Translations under genes and position numbers: made by a program
The notes under the pieces: model-generated
The model's database searches: none
Seen by the model: only the letters and a program-made list of their open reading frames with translations
What the model was told of the DNA's origin: nothing
Part shown: positions 29,156-38,211 of the stretch, one piece after another
Position numbering within the stretch: position 1 is the first letter of the stretch
How the letters are laid out: every line of letters starts with the position of its first letter
Source of the DNA: Vibrio maritimus
GTDB taxonomy: Bacteria > Pseudomonadota > Gammaproteobacteria > Enterobacterales > Vibrionaceae
Reading direction: 5' to 3'
NCBI GenBank assembly: GCA_000755425.1
Contig: BBMT01000015.1
Location: 47,099-111,098 of the forward strand
DNA length: 64,000 nucleotides

Positions 29156-29244
29156 TCGGCATATCTAGCGTGTTATGAAGCTAGCTCTCTAGCTTTTCTG
29201 ATAGCTTTAGCGAATATTAAGCGACCATTTTTGGTCGCTTTTTC
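29156..29244 (+). ncRNA. cpxP 3' untranslated region, candidate CpxQ-like sRNA
   Basis: Between the cpxP stop and its terminator lie about 60 bases with a perfect hairpin AAGCTAG-CTCT-CTAGCTT (29178-29195) followed by TTTTC. In E. coli the 3' end of cpxP mRNA is cut to give the Hfq-bound sRNA CpxQ. The position here is the same, but I see no sequence proof of homology. Confidence 0.3.
29221..29244 (+). terminator. Terminator of cpxP
   Basis: GCGACC-ATTTTT-GGTCGC followed by TTTTTCT. Confidence 0.88.
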
Positions 29245-29316
29245 TATTTTTGTCATCATTTATCGGTATACTTGCTTTGTGTTTAGAAATATCTTCAAGG
29301 AACGACCACACAGCGC

Positions 29317-30225
29317 ATGAAGGACAATTACGCGAAACTGGTTACCACGGCTGCATGGGCAGCGACCACGGTAGCAACCATCCTGTTAATAGCGAAAGTG
29401 ATCACTTGGTGGGTCACAGGCTCGGTGAGCTTACTGGCCTCTTTGATCGATTCACTGCTCGATATCGCCGCATCATTGATCAACTTGATTGTTGTTCGAT
29501 ACTCACTACAACCTGCTGATAAAGAACATACTTTTGGCCATGGTAAGGCCGAATCACTGGCCGCACTGGCGCAATCGATGTTTATCACGGGTTCTGCTTG
29601 TTTTCTCATTCTTAACGGTATCGATCGTTTCTTCCGACCGCATGATCTCCAATCGCCTGAATTGGGTATTTATGTCAGTCTATTCGCTTTAATCGTGACG
29701 TCGGGTTTGGTCGCGTTTCAAAAATATGTGGTTCGTAAAACGGGCAGCCAAGCCATTGCTGCTGATTCACTGCATTATCAAACCGACTTATATATGAACG
29801 TGGCGATCATGGTCGCTCTTGGACTGAGCTGGTATGGCGTTGGGCAAGCGGACTCCATGTTTGCGATTGGTATTGGTGTCTTTATCTTAGTCAGCGCGAT
29901 AAAAATGGCTTATGAATCGGTACAGTCGCTGCTGGATCGTCAATTGCCGGAAGAAGAGCTCGTCGTGATTCGCCAGGTGTGTAATGACGTGGAAGGGGTG
30001 ATTGGTGTGCATCAGCTAAGAACGCGCATGTCAGGCCCGGTTCGTTTCATTCAGTTACACTTAGAGTTAGATGATCATTTACCCCTCATCGAGGCGCACC
30101 GCATTGCTGACATAGCGGAAGAAGAAGTGATTAAAGCGTTTCCAGGCGCGGATGTGATCATTCACCAAGACCCATATTCTGTGGTGCTTCGCGAAGAAGC
30201 TGAGCAAAAGCAGCAAGACTTTTAG
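29317..30225 (+). CDS. fieF: Cation diffusion facilitator FieF
   Basis: 302 residues with six membrane segments and a cytoplasmic C-terminal domain. Metal ligands of the transport site are visible as LIDSLLD (Asp pair in helix 2) and HYQTDLYMN (His and Asp in helix 5). HTFGHGKAE is the family's interhelical motif. It exports divalent cations such as Fe2+ and Zn2+ in exchange for protons. Gene order cpxP-fieF-pfkA is as in E. coli. It is intact. Confidence 0.93.
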   Translation: MKDNYAKLVTTAAWAATTVATILLIAKVITWWVTGSVSLLASLIDSLLDIAASLINLIVVRYSLQPADKEHTFGHGKAESLAALAQSMFITGSACFLILNGIDRFFRPHDLQSPELGIYVSLFALIVTSGLVAFQKYVVRKTGSQAIAADSLHYQTDLYMNVAIMVALGLSWYGVGQADSMFAIGIGVFILVSAIKMAYESVQSLLDRQLPEEELVVIRQVCNDVEGVIGVHQLRTRMSGPVRFIQLHLELDDHLPLIEAHRIADIAEEEVIKAFPGADVIIHQDPYSVVLREEAEQKQQDF

Positions 30226-30512
30226 CAGGCAGGGCGTAGATGGTGGCACGCTGTGGGGGAGGTCTCGCCGTAATGGCAATGTTAAATTCCATTGTCTATT
30301 ATCAATGCGCGTGATAAAAAAGTGCGATTCTGATGTGAATCAACGTACGAGCCAGTATAAACTGTAATACTCTTACATAAGTAATAAAGTTACGTCAGTG
30401 ATGTTTTGGGGAACATACTGAGTTTAGTGTAACGATAACAAGATTTCCGTATGTCGCCTCCGATGGCGCCATACTTACAATTTAAAATTAGATTGCCAAA
30501 TCGAGGGTGAGC

Positions 30513-31474
30513 ATGATTAAGAAAATTGGTGTTTTGACAAGTGGTGGTGACGCACCGGGTATGAATGCTGCGGTACGCGGCGTGGTACGTACTGCTCTGT
30601 CAGAGGGTTTGGAAGTGTACGGCGTATACGACGGCTATCTTGGTCTGTACGAAGACCGCATCAAGCCTCTTGACCGTTCAAGCGTTTCTGATGTGATCAA
30701 CCGTGGTGGTACATTCCTAGGCTCTGCACGTTTCCCAGAATTTAAAGAAGTGGAAGTTCGTGAGAAAGCCATTGAGAACCTGAAAAAGCACGGCATCGAC
30801 GCTCTGGTTGTTGTTGGTGGTGACGGCTCTTACATGGGCGCGAAGAAGCTAACTGAAATGGGTTACCCATGTATCGGTCTTCCAGGCACTATCGATAACG
30901 ATATTGCAGGCACTGATTACACAATCGGTTACCTAACGGCACTAAACACTGTTATCGATGCGATTGACCGTCTACGTGACACGTCATCTTCTCACCAACG
31001 TATTTCTATCGTTGAGATCATGGGTCGTCACTGTGGTGACCTAACCTAATGTCAGCCATTGCAGGCGGCTGTGAGTACATCATTACTCCAGAGACAGGTC
31101 TGAACAAAGACCAGCTAATCAGCAACATCCAAGATGGTATTGCGAAAGGTAAGAAGCACGCGATCATCGCACTTACTGAGCTAATGATGGATGCGAACGA
31201 GCTAGCGAAGGAGATTGAAGAAGGTACTGGTCGTGAAACTCGTGCGACAGTACTAGGTCACATCCAGCGTGGTGGTCGTCCAACAGCGTTCGACCGTGTT
31301 CTAGCATCTCGTATGGGTAACTACGCGGTTCACCTACTACTAGAAGGTCACGGCGGCCGTTGTGTGGGTATCCAGAAAGAGCAACTGGTTCACCATGACA
31401 TCATCGATGCTATCGAGAACATGAAGCGTCCAGTTCGCACTGACCTATTCAAAGTAGCGGAAGAGCTGTTCTAA
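30513..31474 (+). CDS. pfkA: ATP-dependent 6-phosphofructokinase I
   Basis: 320 residues after repair, the family standard. The P-loop-like ATP site GVLTSGGDAPGMN, the catalytic loop PGTIDNDIAGTDYT and fructose-6-phosphate binding MGRHCGDL are plain. A missing C near 31045 (DLTLMSAIAGG) ends the frame early. It catalyses the committed step of glycolysis. I use the ATG at 30513 after GAGGGTGAGC; another ATG lies two codons upstream. Confidence 0.95.
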
Positions 31475-31496
31475 TTCAGCCTTCTCTCGAGAATAG

Positions 31497-31526
31497 AAAA
31501 ACCGCTGCCTTGGCAGCGGTTTTTGT
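31497..31526 (+). terminator. Terminator of pfkA
   Basis: AAAACCGCTGCC-TT-GGCAGCGGTTTTTG. Confidence 0.9.
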
Positions 31527-31560
31527 TTGTCTGCGGTAAATTTGCGGGCAGGTAGACACA

Positions 31561-31590
31561 AAAAAGCCGGCTCAATGGAGCCGGCTTTTG
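31561..31590 (-). terminator. Terminator of tpiA
   Basis: AAAAAGCCGGCTC-AATG-GAGCCGGCTTTT; with A- and T-runs it may work in both directions, and it lies 13 bases past the tpiA stop. Confidence 0.9.
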
Positions 31591-31603
31591 GTAATCGGAT
31601 CGA

Positions 31604-32377
31604 TTACTTAGCTTTTGCTGCTGCCGCTGCTTTAGCGATTGCTGCGAAGCTCTTAGCGTCTAGAGATGCGCCACCAACTAGAGCACCGTCGATGTCTGGT
31701 TGTGAGAAGTAAGCTTCTGCGTTCTCTGGCTTAACAGAACCACCGTATTGGATGATTACTTGCTCAGCTACTGCTTCGTCTTTTGCTGCGATTAGAGCAC
31801 GGATAGAAGCGTGGATACGCTGTGCGTCTTCTGCAGTTGCTGCTTTACCAGTACCGATAGCCCAGATTGGCTCGTATGCGATGATAGCGTCGTTTAGCGC
31901 TTCAACACCGTAAGCGTCGATTACTGCGTTGATTTGACGTGCACATACTGCTTCAGTTTCGCCAGCTTCGTTTTGAGCTTCAGATTCACCGATACAGAAA
32001 ACAGGCTTCAGGCCGTTCTCTTTTAGGAATGCGAATTTCTTAGCGATGAACTCGTCTGATTCGTTGTGGTATTCACGACGCTCAGAGTGACCGATGATGA
32101 TGTGAGTTGCACCAAAATCTTTCAGCATTTCTGGAGACATGTCGCCAGTGAAAGCACCGCTGTTGTTTAGGTCAGTGTTTTGTGCACCAAGGATGATCTT
32201 GTTGCCGCCTTCTGCGATAACACGCTCAGCTAGGTCGATGTAAAGTGCTGGTGGAGCTACCGCCACGTCTACACCAGTTACGCCTTCAAGTTCAGCGTTT
32301 AGACCAGTTAGCAGCTCAGTTACCATTGCTTTGCTGCCGTTGAGTTTCCAGTTACCCATAACTACAGGTTGACGCAT
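31604..32377 (-). CDS. tpiA: Triosephosphate isomerase
   Basis: 257 residues. Substrate-binding Lys in GNWKLNG, catalytic His97 in IIGHSERRE, catalytic Glu169 in AYEPIWAIGTG, and phosphate loop YGGSVKPEN with GALVGGASL. It links dihydroxyacetone phosphate and glyceraldehyde 3-phosphate. It is convergent with pfkA and intact. Confidence 0.98.
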   Translation of the reverse strand: MRQPVVMGNWKLNGSKAMVTELLTGLNAELEGVTGVDVAVAPPALYIDLAERVIAEGGNKIILGAQNTDLNNSGAFTGDMSPEMLKDFGATHIIIGHSERREYHNESDEFIAKKFAFLKENGLKPVFCIGESEAQNEAGETEAVCARQINAVIDAYGVEALNDAIIAYEPIWAIGTGKAATAEDAQRIHASIRALIAAKDEAVAEQVIIQYGGSVKPENAEAYFSQPDIDGALVGGASLDAKSFAAIAKAAAAAKAK

Positions 32378-32630
32378 GAGATTTTCTCCAAAATCAGTGT
32401 TTGTAAAAAACGAATGTAAAAAATAAACGTGATTACGAAAGAATATAACAGATTAATTCACGTAGATCATGATTGGGGTCATTTCTTTATCGCTTTGGTA
32501 TCTTATCCTAACAAAAGCCAAGAAACGGCAGCTCAAGTGATCCAGTAAACAGAATAATAGAATACTTCTCGGCATTTTACTCGCGGCTTGCTATACCTTG
32601 TCGGCTATTGGCCAAAAAAAGGGAAGTCGT

Positions 32631-32978
32631 ATGCCGAATCTGGTTTTAGAATATTCGAATACAGCCGACGAAAGGTTGAATGTACAGGGGCTACTGGAAG
32701 ATCTGCACCGTGTAACACTCAACTGTGGGTTGTTTGATGCTGACTCGGTGAAGTCCCGTTCACTGCGCAGCCACAACTGGTTGATCGGCGAGTACGGGGA
32801 TAGCGAAGATTTTGTGCACATCAGTTTTGAGCTATTGTCTGGACGAACGGATGAGCAAAAGCGCGAGTTGTCGCGTAAGCTGATGGAAGTACTTAGAGAG
32901 CAGGCGAGCCATATTAAGAGTTTGACGGTGAATATCCGCGATATGGACAAAGCCTGCTTTCAAAAGGTTACTAATTAA
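32631..32978 (+). CDS. 5-carboxymethyl-2-hydroxymuconate isomerase family protein
   Basis: 115 residues from the ATG after AAGGGAAG. It begins MPNLVLEYSNTADERLNVQG; the N-terminal Pro after Met is the catalytic base of the tautomerase superfamily. The rest fits the CHMI/HpaF family (HISFELLSGRTDEQKRELS). No other homoprotocatechuate pathway gene is nearby, so the in vivo substrate is uncertain. DUF805 gene follows by 15 bases. Confidence 0.78.
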   Translation: MPNLVLEYSNTADERLNVQGLLEDLHRVTLNCGLFDADSVKSRSLRSHNWLIGEYGDSEDFVHISFELLSGRTDEQKRELSRKLMEVLREQASHIKSLTVNIRDMDKACFQKVTN

Positions 32979-32993
32979 TATGAGAGTGATTTG

Positions 32994-33422
32994 ATGTCGT
33001 TAAAGTCGTTACTGTTTTCTTTTAATGGCCGTATTGGTCGTAAGACGTTCTGGATCTGGAATGTCTGTTATTACTTAGCCATCATGATATGTGCTCAGGG
33101 GTTGAACTATCTATTCCCAAACGTGGTGCACTTTTTATTGCCGGTACTCTTGGTGGTACTGCTGATCCCTGACTTGGCGATCACGGCTAAGCGTTGGCAC
33201 GACCGTAATAAATCCAGCTGGTGGCTACTATTAAATGTACCGCTCGTATTTGGACGCATGAGTTTGCCGACCCTGGATCCGGCGACGGCTGCTCAGCCTT
33301 CATTGGTTCAAAGTGTGATTTCATTGGCTGCGTTAGCCTGTGGCGCTTGGATCTTGGTGGAGTGTGGTTTCTTGAAAGGCACTGACGGTCAAAACCAATA
33401 CGGTGATGAGCCTCAGCAATAA
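32994..33422 (+). CDS. DUF805 family membrane protein
   Basis: 142 residues, four hydrophobic segments. The family marks are FSFNGRIGRKTFWIWN near the start and ITAKRWHDRNKSSWW in the middle. The function is unknown; DUF805 proteins occur widely in bacteria. The ATG at 32994 is one codon after a possible TTG start. Confidence 0.85.
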   Translation: MSLKSLLFSFNGRIGRKTFWIWNVCYYLAIMICAQGLNYLFPNVVHFLLPVLLVVLLIPDLAITAKRWHDRNKSSWWLLLNVPLVFGRMSLPTLDPATAAQPSLVQSVISLAALACGAWILVECGFLKGTDGQNQYGDEPQQ

Positions 33423-33440
33423 GTGGTTCAAAATGGCGAA

Positions 33441-33466
33441 AGGGAAGCATTGGCTTCCCTTTTTTG
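33441..33466. terminator. Terminator between the DUF805 and DUF3135 genes
   Basis: AGGGAAGC-ATT-GGCTTCCCTTTTTT. Confidence 0.85.
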
Positions 33467-33502
33467 TGCCCATGTCTACATGACAGAAGGTGTATCAATC
33501 GT

Positions 33503-33832
33503 TCAGCGCCACTCTTGCCCACGCTCAAAAGGAACGATGTCTGCACTGCATTGAGATGTTTCCGAGTCTCCTTGCAGCGCATCGGCAAATTTGACGATTT
33601 GTTTATGTAGCTCTTCTCTCAACAGCACATTGGCATGTATCGGGTTTTTGGCGCGTTGTAGTACCCGTTCAATGTGAGACTGTTGGGCGTGCAGTCTTGG
33701 CTGCATATCACTGGAGCAACCAGCAATGAACTGCTCACACAACTGATGTCGAAGCTGGCTAAGTTGCTCTGGGTTGTCTTTGGCCATTGCTGCCAGCTCT
33801 TCAAATGAAGGGAGTGAAATCGACTCTGCCAT
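33503..33832 (-). CDS. DUF3135-like hypothetical protein
   Basis: 109 residues, soluble, helical, with no signal peptide. It begins MAESISLPSFEELAAMAKDN. The central part matches my memory of DUF3135 (LHAQQSHIERVLQRAKNP). No function is known. It is transcribed leftward and alone. Confidence 0.65.
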   Translation of the reverse strand: MAESISLPSFEELAAMAKDNPEQLSQLRHQLCEQFIAGCSSDMQPRLHAQQSHIERVLQRAKNPIHANVLLREELHKQIVKFADALQGDSETSQCSADIVPFERGQEWR

Positions 33833-33958
33833 GTCTGCATTCCTCTGCTAACTAACGGTACTGCCTAACCCGATTCTGAGTTGGTGTGTATAGTTAGCCT
33901 AGGAGCTAATGACAGATGACAAAATAAAAAGCTTTCCATGTCTCAGTAGTGAGACAGC

Positions 33959-34582
33959 TTATTCGCCTTTTGATTGGAAGGTGTAGACGCAGCGTCTTTC
34001 ACCTTTGACGATATGTTCATCGCGCTTAACATCAATATCTTCACCAACAAGTGATTGAAAAACATTGAGTTCTGACTGGCATAATGCTTCACATCGAGTA
34101 GCGGCGATACAAATGGGACAGTGATTCTCAATCAATCGGTAGCCATCACCGGTTTCCTCACACTCTGCCATGTAGCCATCTTTTTCTCTTAGCTCAACTA
34201 ATTTGGTGACCTTGCTGTGCAAATCCGTCAGCGTTTCAAAGTGTTGGCGATAGGTCGCAAGTGTGTTTTGTTCGCGTTCTTTAGCCACTTTGTCCAATCC
34301 TTCGGAGCCGAATACGGTTTCAATGGCATCGATAAACTGAATGGTGAGATCGCTGTGACGATCGGAGAAACGAGCATGCCCTTTGGCAGTGAGTGACCAA
34401 TGCCTGTTTGGACGGCCGACTTTGACTTTGACATCCTCAAACTTTAAGAAGCCTTCTTCTTCAAGGCTTTGTAGGTGTTGTCGCGCGCCCATGGTGGTAA
34501 TGCCTAAACGTTCCGCAATACGTTTGGCAGTGACAGCGCCTTCGCGTTTTATGATGTCTATGATGTGGTCGGTGGCTTTCAT
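33959..34582 (-). CDS. Winged-helix regulator with C-terminal cysteine cluster (SufR-like)
   Basis: 207 residues. The N-terminal winged helix (about 1-70) has VTAKRIAERLGITTMGARQH and KVGRPNRHWSLTAKG. The C-terminal part has cysteines in ENHCPICIAATRCEALC and later ERRCVYTF. This layout is that of SufR-type regulators, in which such cysteines hold an iron-sulfur cluster. It may therefore sense iron, redox state or oxygen; that is inference. The next gene on the same strand upstream is glpX's terminator region. It is intact. Confidence 0.72.
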   Translation of the reverse strand: MKATDHIIDIIKREGAVTAKRIAERLGITTMGARQHLQSLEEEGFLKFEDVKVKVGRPNRHWSLTAKGHARFSDRHSDLTIQFIDAIETVFGSEGLDKVAKEREQNTLATYRQHFETLTDLHSKVTKLVELREKDGYMAECEETGDGYRLIENHCPICIAATRCEALCQSELNVFQSLVGEDIDVKRDEHIVKGERRCVYTFQSKGE

Positions 34583-34710
34583 CAGTGAATCCGTTCGTTT
34601 GTTCAGCCTGAGGTAAAGATAGTCGGGGTATTATGGCGGATAAGGTTAATAAAGCAAATGATTTACAATCTTGAGATTGGCATTCCAGCAGTATCGACTT
34701 GCATAGATAT

Positions 34711-34741
34711 AAAAAAAGCGCTGATAACCATCAGCGCCTTT
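34711..34741 (-). terminator. Terminator of glpX
   Basis: On the minus strand GGCGCTGA-TGGTTA-TCAGCGCTTTTTTT, 17 bases past the glpX stop. Confidence 0.88.
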
Positions 34742-34758
34742 GACGAAGCTTTATTAAC

Positions 34759-35764
34759 TTATAGGATGATGTCGCGAATTTCTGGATCTTTACGCTCTAA
34801 ATAGTGCGTAGACTTGATGCGACGAATCGTGCGGCAGCGTCCACGGATCAGCAAGGTCTCAGTCGTTGCGATGTTGCCTTGACGAGTGATGCCTTCAAGT
34901 AGGTCACCTTTGGTAATGCCGGTCGCAGAGAAGACGACATTGTCGCTACGAGCCATATCTTCCATACGCAGGACGACGTTTGCTTCAACACCCATTTCAG
35001 CACAGCGTGTGAGTTCATCTTGGCCAGCGGTGCGGTTTTCTTCTGTATCACCTTTAACAACGTGACGTGGCAGTAGTCGGCCATTCATGTCGCCGTCTAG
35101 TGCGCGAATAACCGCAGCAGACACTACGCCTCTGGCGCACCGCCAATACAGTACATCACATCCACTTCGCTATCAGGCATACACGTTAGGATAGAAGCGG
35201 CAACATCACCATCTGGCACAGCGAAAACGCGAACACCCATCGCTTGCATCTCTGCAATGACGGCGTCGTGGCGTGGCTTAGCAAGCGTTGTTACAACCAG
35301 CGTATCTAGGGTTTTACCTAGTGCAGCTGCGATGTTCTTTAGGTTTTCAGTCAGTGGTTTATTAAGGTCAATCACGCCTTTCGCGCCAGGCCCTACCACA
35401 AGTTTTTCCATGTACATGTCTGGCGCTTTCAAGAAGCTGCCTTTTTCACCAGCGGCAAGTACTGCAAGGGCATTGGATTGGCCCATCGCGTCATGCGAGT
35501 ACCTTCGATAGGATCAACTGCGATGTCGACTGCATCACCGCCAATACCCACTTGTTCACCGATGTACAGCATAGGTGCGTCATCGATTTCACCCTCACCA
35601 ATAACGATTTCACCTTCGATATCGGTCTTGTTCAGTAGGCTGCGCATGACCTCCACCGCTGCACCATCGGCAGCATTTTTGTCGCCTCGGCCTAGCCACT
35701 TATAGCCTGCTAGGGCGGCACCTTCGGTAACTCGTGAAAAAGCCATTGCTAAATCGCGCTTCAT
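34759..35764 (-). CDS. glpX: Fructose-1,6-bisphosphatase class II
   Basis: 335 residues after repair. It starts MKRDLAMAFSRVTEGAALAG. Metal-binding Asp/Glu motifs are GEGEIDDAPM and DPIEGT, with GGAPEGVVSAA and GRLLPRH later. Missing G residues near 35488 and 35127 split it in three. It performs the gluconeogenic hydrolysis opposite to PfkA, and the window carries both. A LacI-family-like palindrome lies 57 bases upstream. Confidence 0.93.
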
Positions 35765-35822
35765 ACTGACTCCAATCTAATGAAAATTGACAAATGATTT
35801 ACGGCGCGAATTCTAGCATATC

Positions 35823-35844
35823 AAAAGGGAAACGTTTGCCTTTT
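35823..35844. promoter_or_regulatory. Near-perfect 22-base palindrome upstream of glpX
   Basis: The core GGAAACGTTTGCC is flanked by AAAA and TTTT; 20 of 22 positions are symmetric and the centre is CG, typical of LacI/GalR-family operators (PurR: ACGCAAACGTTTGCGT; Cra sites are similar). It lies about 60 bases before glpX. The remaining part of the gap 35765-36080 holds no gene that I can support. Confidence 0.55.
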
Positions 35845-36080
35845 TCTCTGTTCGGACGCGATCTTGTCGCTAAAATCTTGAATGATTGAGCATCGTGAGA
35901 AACAAAACTCTGCTCGGTTGCACTTGGTAGGTAAAGCTTGGGTGAGTTTGCGGCGCTTTTTTGACCGAATAGTGAAAAATCTGCAATATAGAGCGTGTCT
36001 ATCTTCTCTAGGCTGAGTAGAATGGGGCACTATAGGATGAAGTATTTTCATTTCACAGGATTAAACAAGGGTAGGCCGAG

Positions 36081-36323
36081 ATGTCTTTTGAAGTACTGGA
36101 ACAACTAGAAGCAAAAATTCAAACTGCAGTGGACACAATCGCTCTTCTTCAGATGGAAGTTGAGGAATTGAAAGAAGAGAAAGCACAACTTGCATCGCAA
36201 GCTGAAGAACTACGCAGCAGCCGTGAAGAACTTGAGCAAAAGTCTGAGCAGATGCAACGTGAGCACAGCCAATGGCAAGAGCGCATTCGCAACCTACTAG
36301 GTAAAATGGACGAAGTAGAGTAA
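36081..36323 (+). CDS. zapB: Cell division protein ZapB
   Basis: 80 residues, almost entirely coiled coil (MSFEVLEQLEAKIQTAVDTI, then heptads rich in Glu, Gln, Leu). Length and start match ZapB, which joins the FtsZ ring through ZapA and helps place the terminus region. It is intact, with a short terminator after it. Confidence 0.95.
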   Translation: MSFEVLEQLEAKIQTAVDTIALLQMEVEELKEEKAQLASQAEELRSSREELEQKSEQMQREHSQWQERIRNLLGKMDEVE

Positions 36324-36351
36324 TTGTCTACTTAGCCAATATGAATAACCG

Positions 36352-36379
36352 AAAAGCACTCAAATTGAGTGCTTTTTTT
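36352..36379 (+). terminator. Terminator of zapB
   Basis: AAAAGCACTCAA-ATTGAGTGCTTTTTTT. Confidence 0.88.
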
Positions 36380-36430
36380 GTGTCCGTTGGTCTAACCAGT
36401 GCATCTCACAATCTATTAACTTTTCGTGTA

Positions 36431-36461
36431 CTAGTTCAAGACGTATACTAAGTCTAACTAG
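36431..36461. promoter_or_regulatory. Dyad overlapping the -10 of the TetR gene
   Basis: CTAGTT (36431-36436) and AACTAG (36456-36461) are inverted, with AGAC/GTCT and GTATAC inside. A -10 TATACT (36444-36449) lies in the centre, 17 bases from a weak -35 TTTTCG. This is where a self-repressing TetR regulator would bind. Confidence 0.45.
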
Positions 36462-36478
36462 GGAAAGGAAAAGTTAGA

Positions 36479-37122
36479 ATGAAAACACGTGACAAAATCG
36501 TCTACGCCGCCCTCGACTTGTTCAATTCAGATGGCGAGCGCAACGTGACAACCAACCATATTGCGGCGCACATTGAGATCAGCCAGGCAATCTCTACTAT
36601 CATTTCCGAAACAAACAAGAGATCGTTCGTGAGATTTTTGCCCTCTATTCGCAAGAGCTTATTGAGCGCTTCACTCCGGTCCAAGGTCAGCAAGAGAGCT
36701 TAGCGCTATTAAAGCATTACCTAGACTCCATTTTTACGCTGATGTGGAAGTACCGTTTCTTCTACGCTAATTTGCCGGAAATTCTCCAGCGCGATCCCAA
36801 ATTGCACGAAGAGTACATTGAAGTACAAGAGCGCCTACAAGGAAATCTGATTAATATCTTACGTGCTTTTGTTGAGTTGGAGTTACTGACGCTAAATGAG
36901 AAAGAGCTGAAGTCTTTAGTGACGACACTGCACATGATGGCGGTCGGCTGGCTAAGCTATCAGTCGGCGATGTCACCACGTACCAAGATTACGGAAGAAG
37001 TGATTCAACAAGGCATGCTGCAGATGATCCATGTGGTGAAACCACTGGCAACCTCTAGAGGTAAAGAGCAGTTAACGCTTCTGGAAGATGGCGTGCGCAT
37101 GATGGGTTCGACCACGAGTTAA
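36479..37122 (+). CDS. TetR/AcrR family transcriptional regulator
   Basis: 214 residues after repair of one C near 36583 (ISPGNLYYHFRNKQEIV). The N-terminal helix-turn-helix is ATNHI-type: NVTTNHIAAHIEISPGNLYY (motif residues). The ligand domain continues SQELIERFTPVQGQQ to GVRMMGSTTS. GGGAAAGGAA is the ribosome binding site. Targets are unknown; a dyad at its own promoter suggests autoregulation. Confidence 0.85.
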
Positions 37123-37211
37123 ACTCGCTAACGGCATGATATATAGCCAATTCGTATTGTTACAAACCCTACTTTATTAGTAGGGTTTGTGGTTTCAGGG
37201 ACGACGAAAGG

Positions 37212-38191
37212 ATGAGTGTGACTGTGCATTATGACGTATTTAATGGCGATGCCGATGGCATATTAGCCTACTGCAATTGCGTTTAGCGCAGCCCAAAACC
37301 GCGATACTCATCTCCGGTATCAAGCGTGATATCGCCTTAGTTCAGCGTGTGCCCGTTGATCAAGCGAGTTCAGTGACAGTGCTGGATATCTCCATGGATA
37401 AGAACCAAGCCGCGCTTGATGAGCTTTTGGAACATGATGTTCCTACTACCTATATCGATCATCATAAAGCCTCCGCGATTCCTGATAGCCCTTATCTTGA
37501 TGCCCATATCGACCTCAATGCCAACACCTGTACTGCGCTGATTGTCGACCAGCAGTTGCAAGGGCAGTTTAGACTCTGGGCAATCACGGCCGCGTATGGG
37601 GACAATATGCTCGCGAGCGCCGAGAGCTTGGCTTCTGACCTAGGACTTAGCCGTGAGCAGCGCGAGGCACTTAAAGAGCTGGGCACCTTGGTCAATTACA
37701 ACGGTTATGGTGAGAGCTTAGATGACCTGCATTTTGACCCAGTTGACCTGTACCAGAAGCTTTTGGCCTACCATGATCCTTTTGATTGTTTAAGTGATCC
37801 AAGCTCGCCTTATCACTTGCTGAAAGCGGCATTTGAACAAGATGAGAAAGCACTGAGTGCGGCGCAGACTCGTTATGAATCCGCGCGACTTAAAGTGGTA
37901 TTACTGCCAGATAGCGCTGCGGCGAGGCGAATGTCGGGTACTTGGATAAATCGGCTTGCTAATGAATCCCCGAATCAAGCGCATGTTTCTTTGGTGCCTA
38001 GAACGGATGCGAGTGGTGAAGCTTGTTATACCGTCTCGGTTAGAGCGCCACTGAATAATAAGCAAGGGGCAGGGGAGATCTGCAGTCAATTTGCGACCGG
38101 TGGTGGGCGAGAAGCAGCGGGCGGAATCAACGGTTTGCCAGAGAGCGAGCTCGCCAGGCTCATTGAAGTGACAGAAGCGCGCTACTCATGA
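37212..38191 (+). CDS. DHH family phosphoesterase
   Basis: 326 residues after repair. The N-terminus HYDVFNGDADGILALLQLR has the DHH motif I Asp residues; a C is missing near 37267. Motif III appears as YIDHHKAS and the C-terminal DHHA1-like glycine-rich end as FATGGGREAAGGINGL. Family members cleave phosphodiester bonds in short oligonucleotides, cyclic dinucleotides or polyphosphates; the substrate here is not clear. The start could be the ATG at 37212 or a nearby GTG. Confidence 0.82.
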
Positions 38192-38211
38192 TAATGAGTA
38201 GCGGCATGCGA

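Noticed and set aside
30226..30512. Possible CRP or Cra site before pfkA (GATGTGAATCAACG)
   Set aside because: Only one half-site is convincing; not enough to call.
34383..34616. 77-codon plus-strand frame
   Set aside because: Antisense to the SufR-like regulator gene and without features of its own.
35821..36051. 76-codon minus-strand frame between glpX and zapB
   Set aside because: No ribosome binding site or family resemblance; the palindrome at 35823 lies inside it, which suits a control region better.
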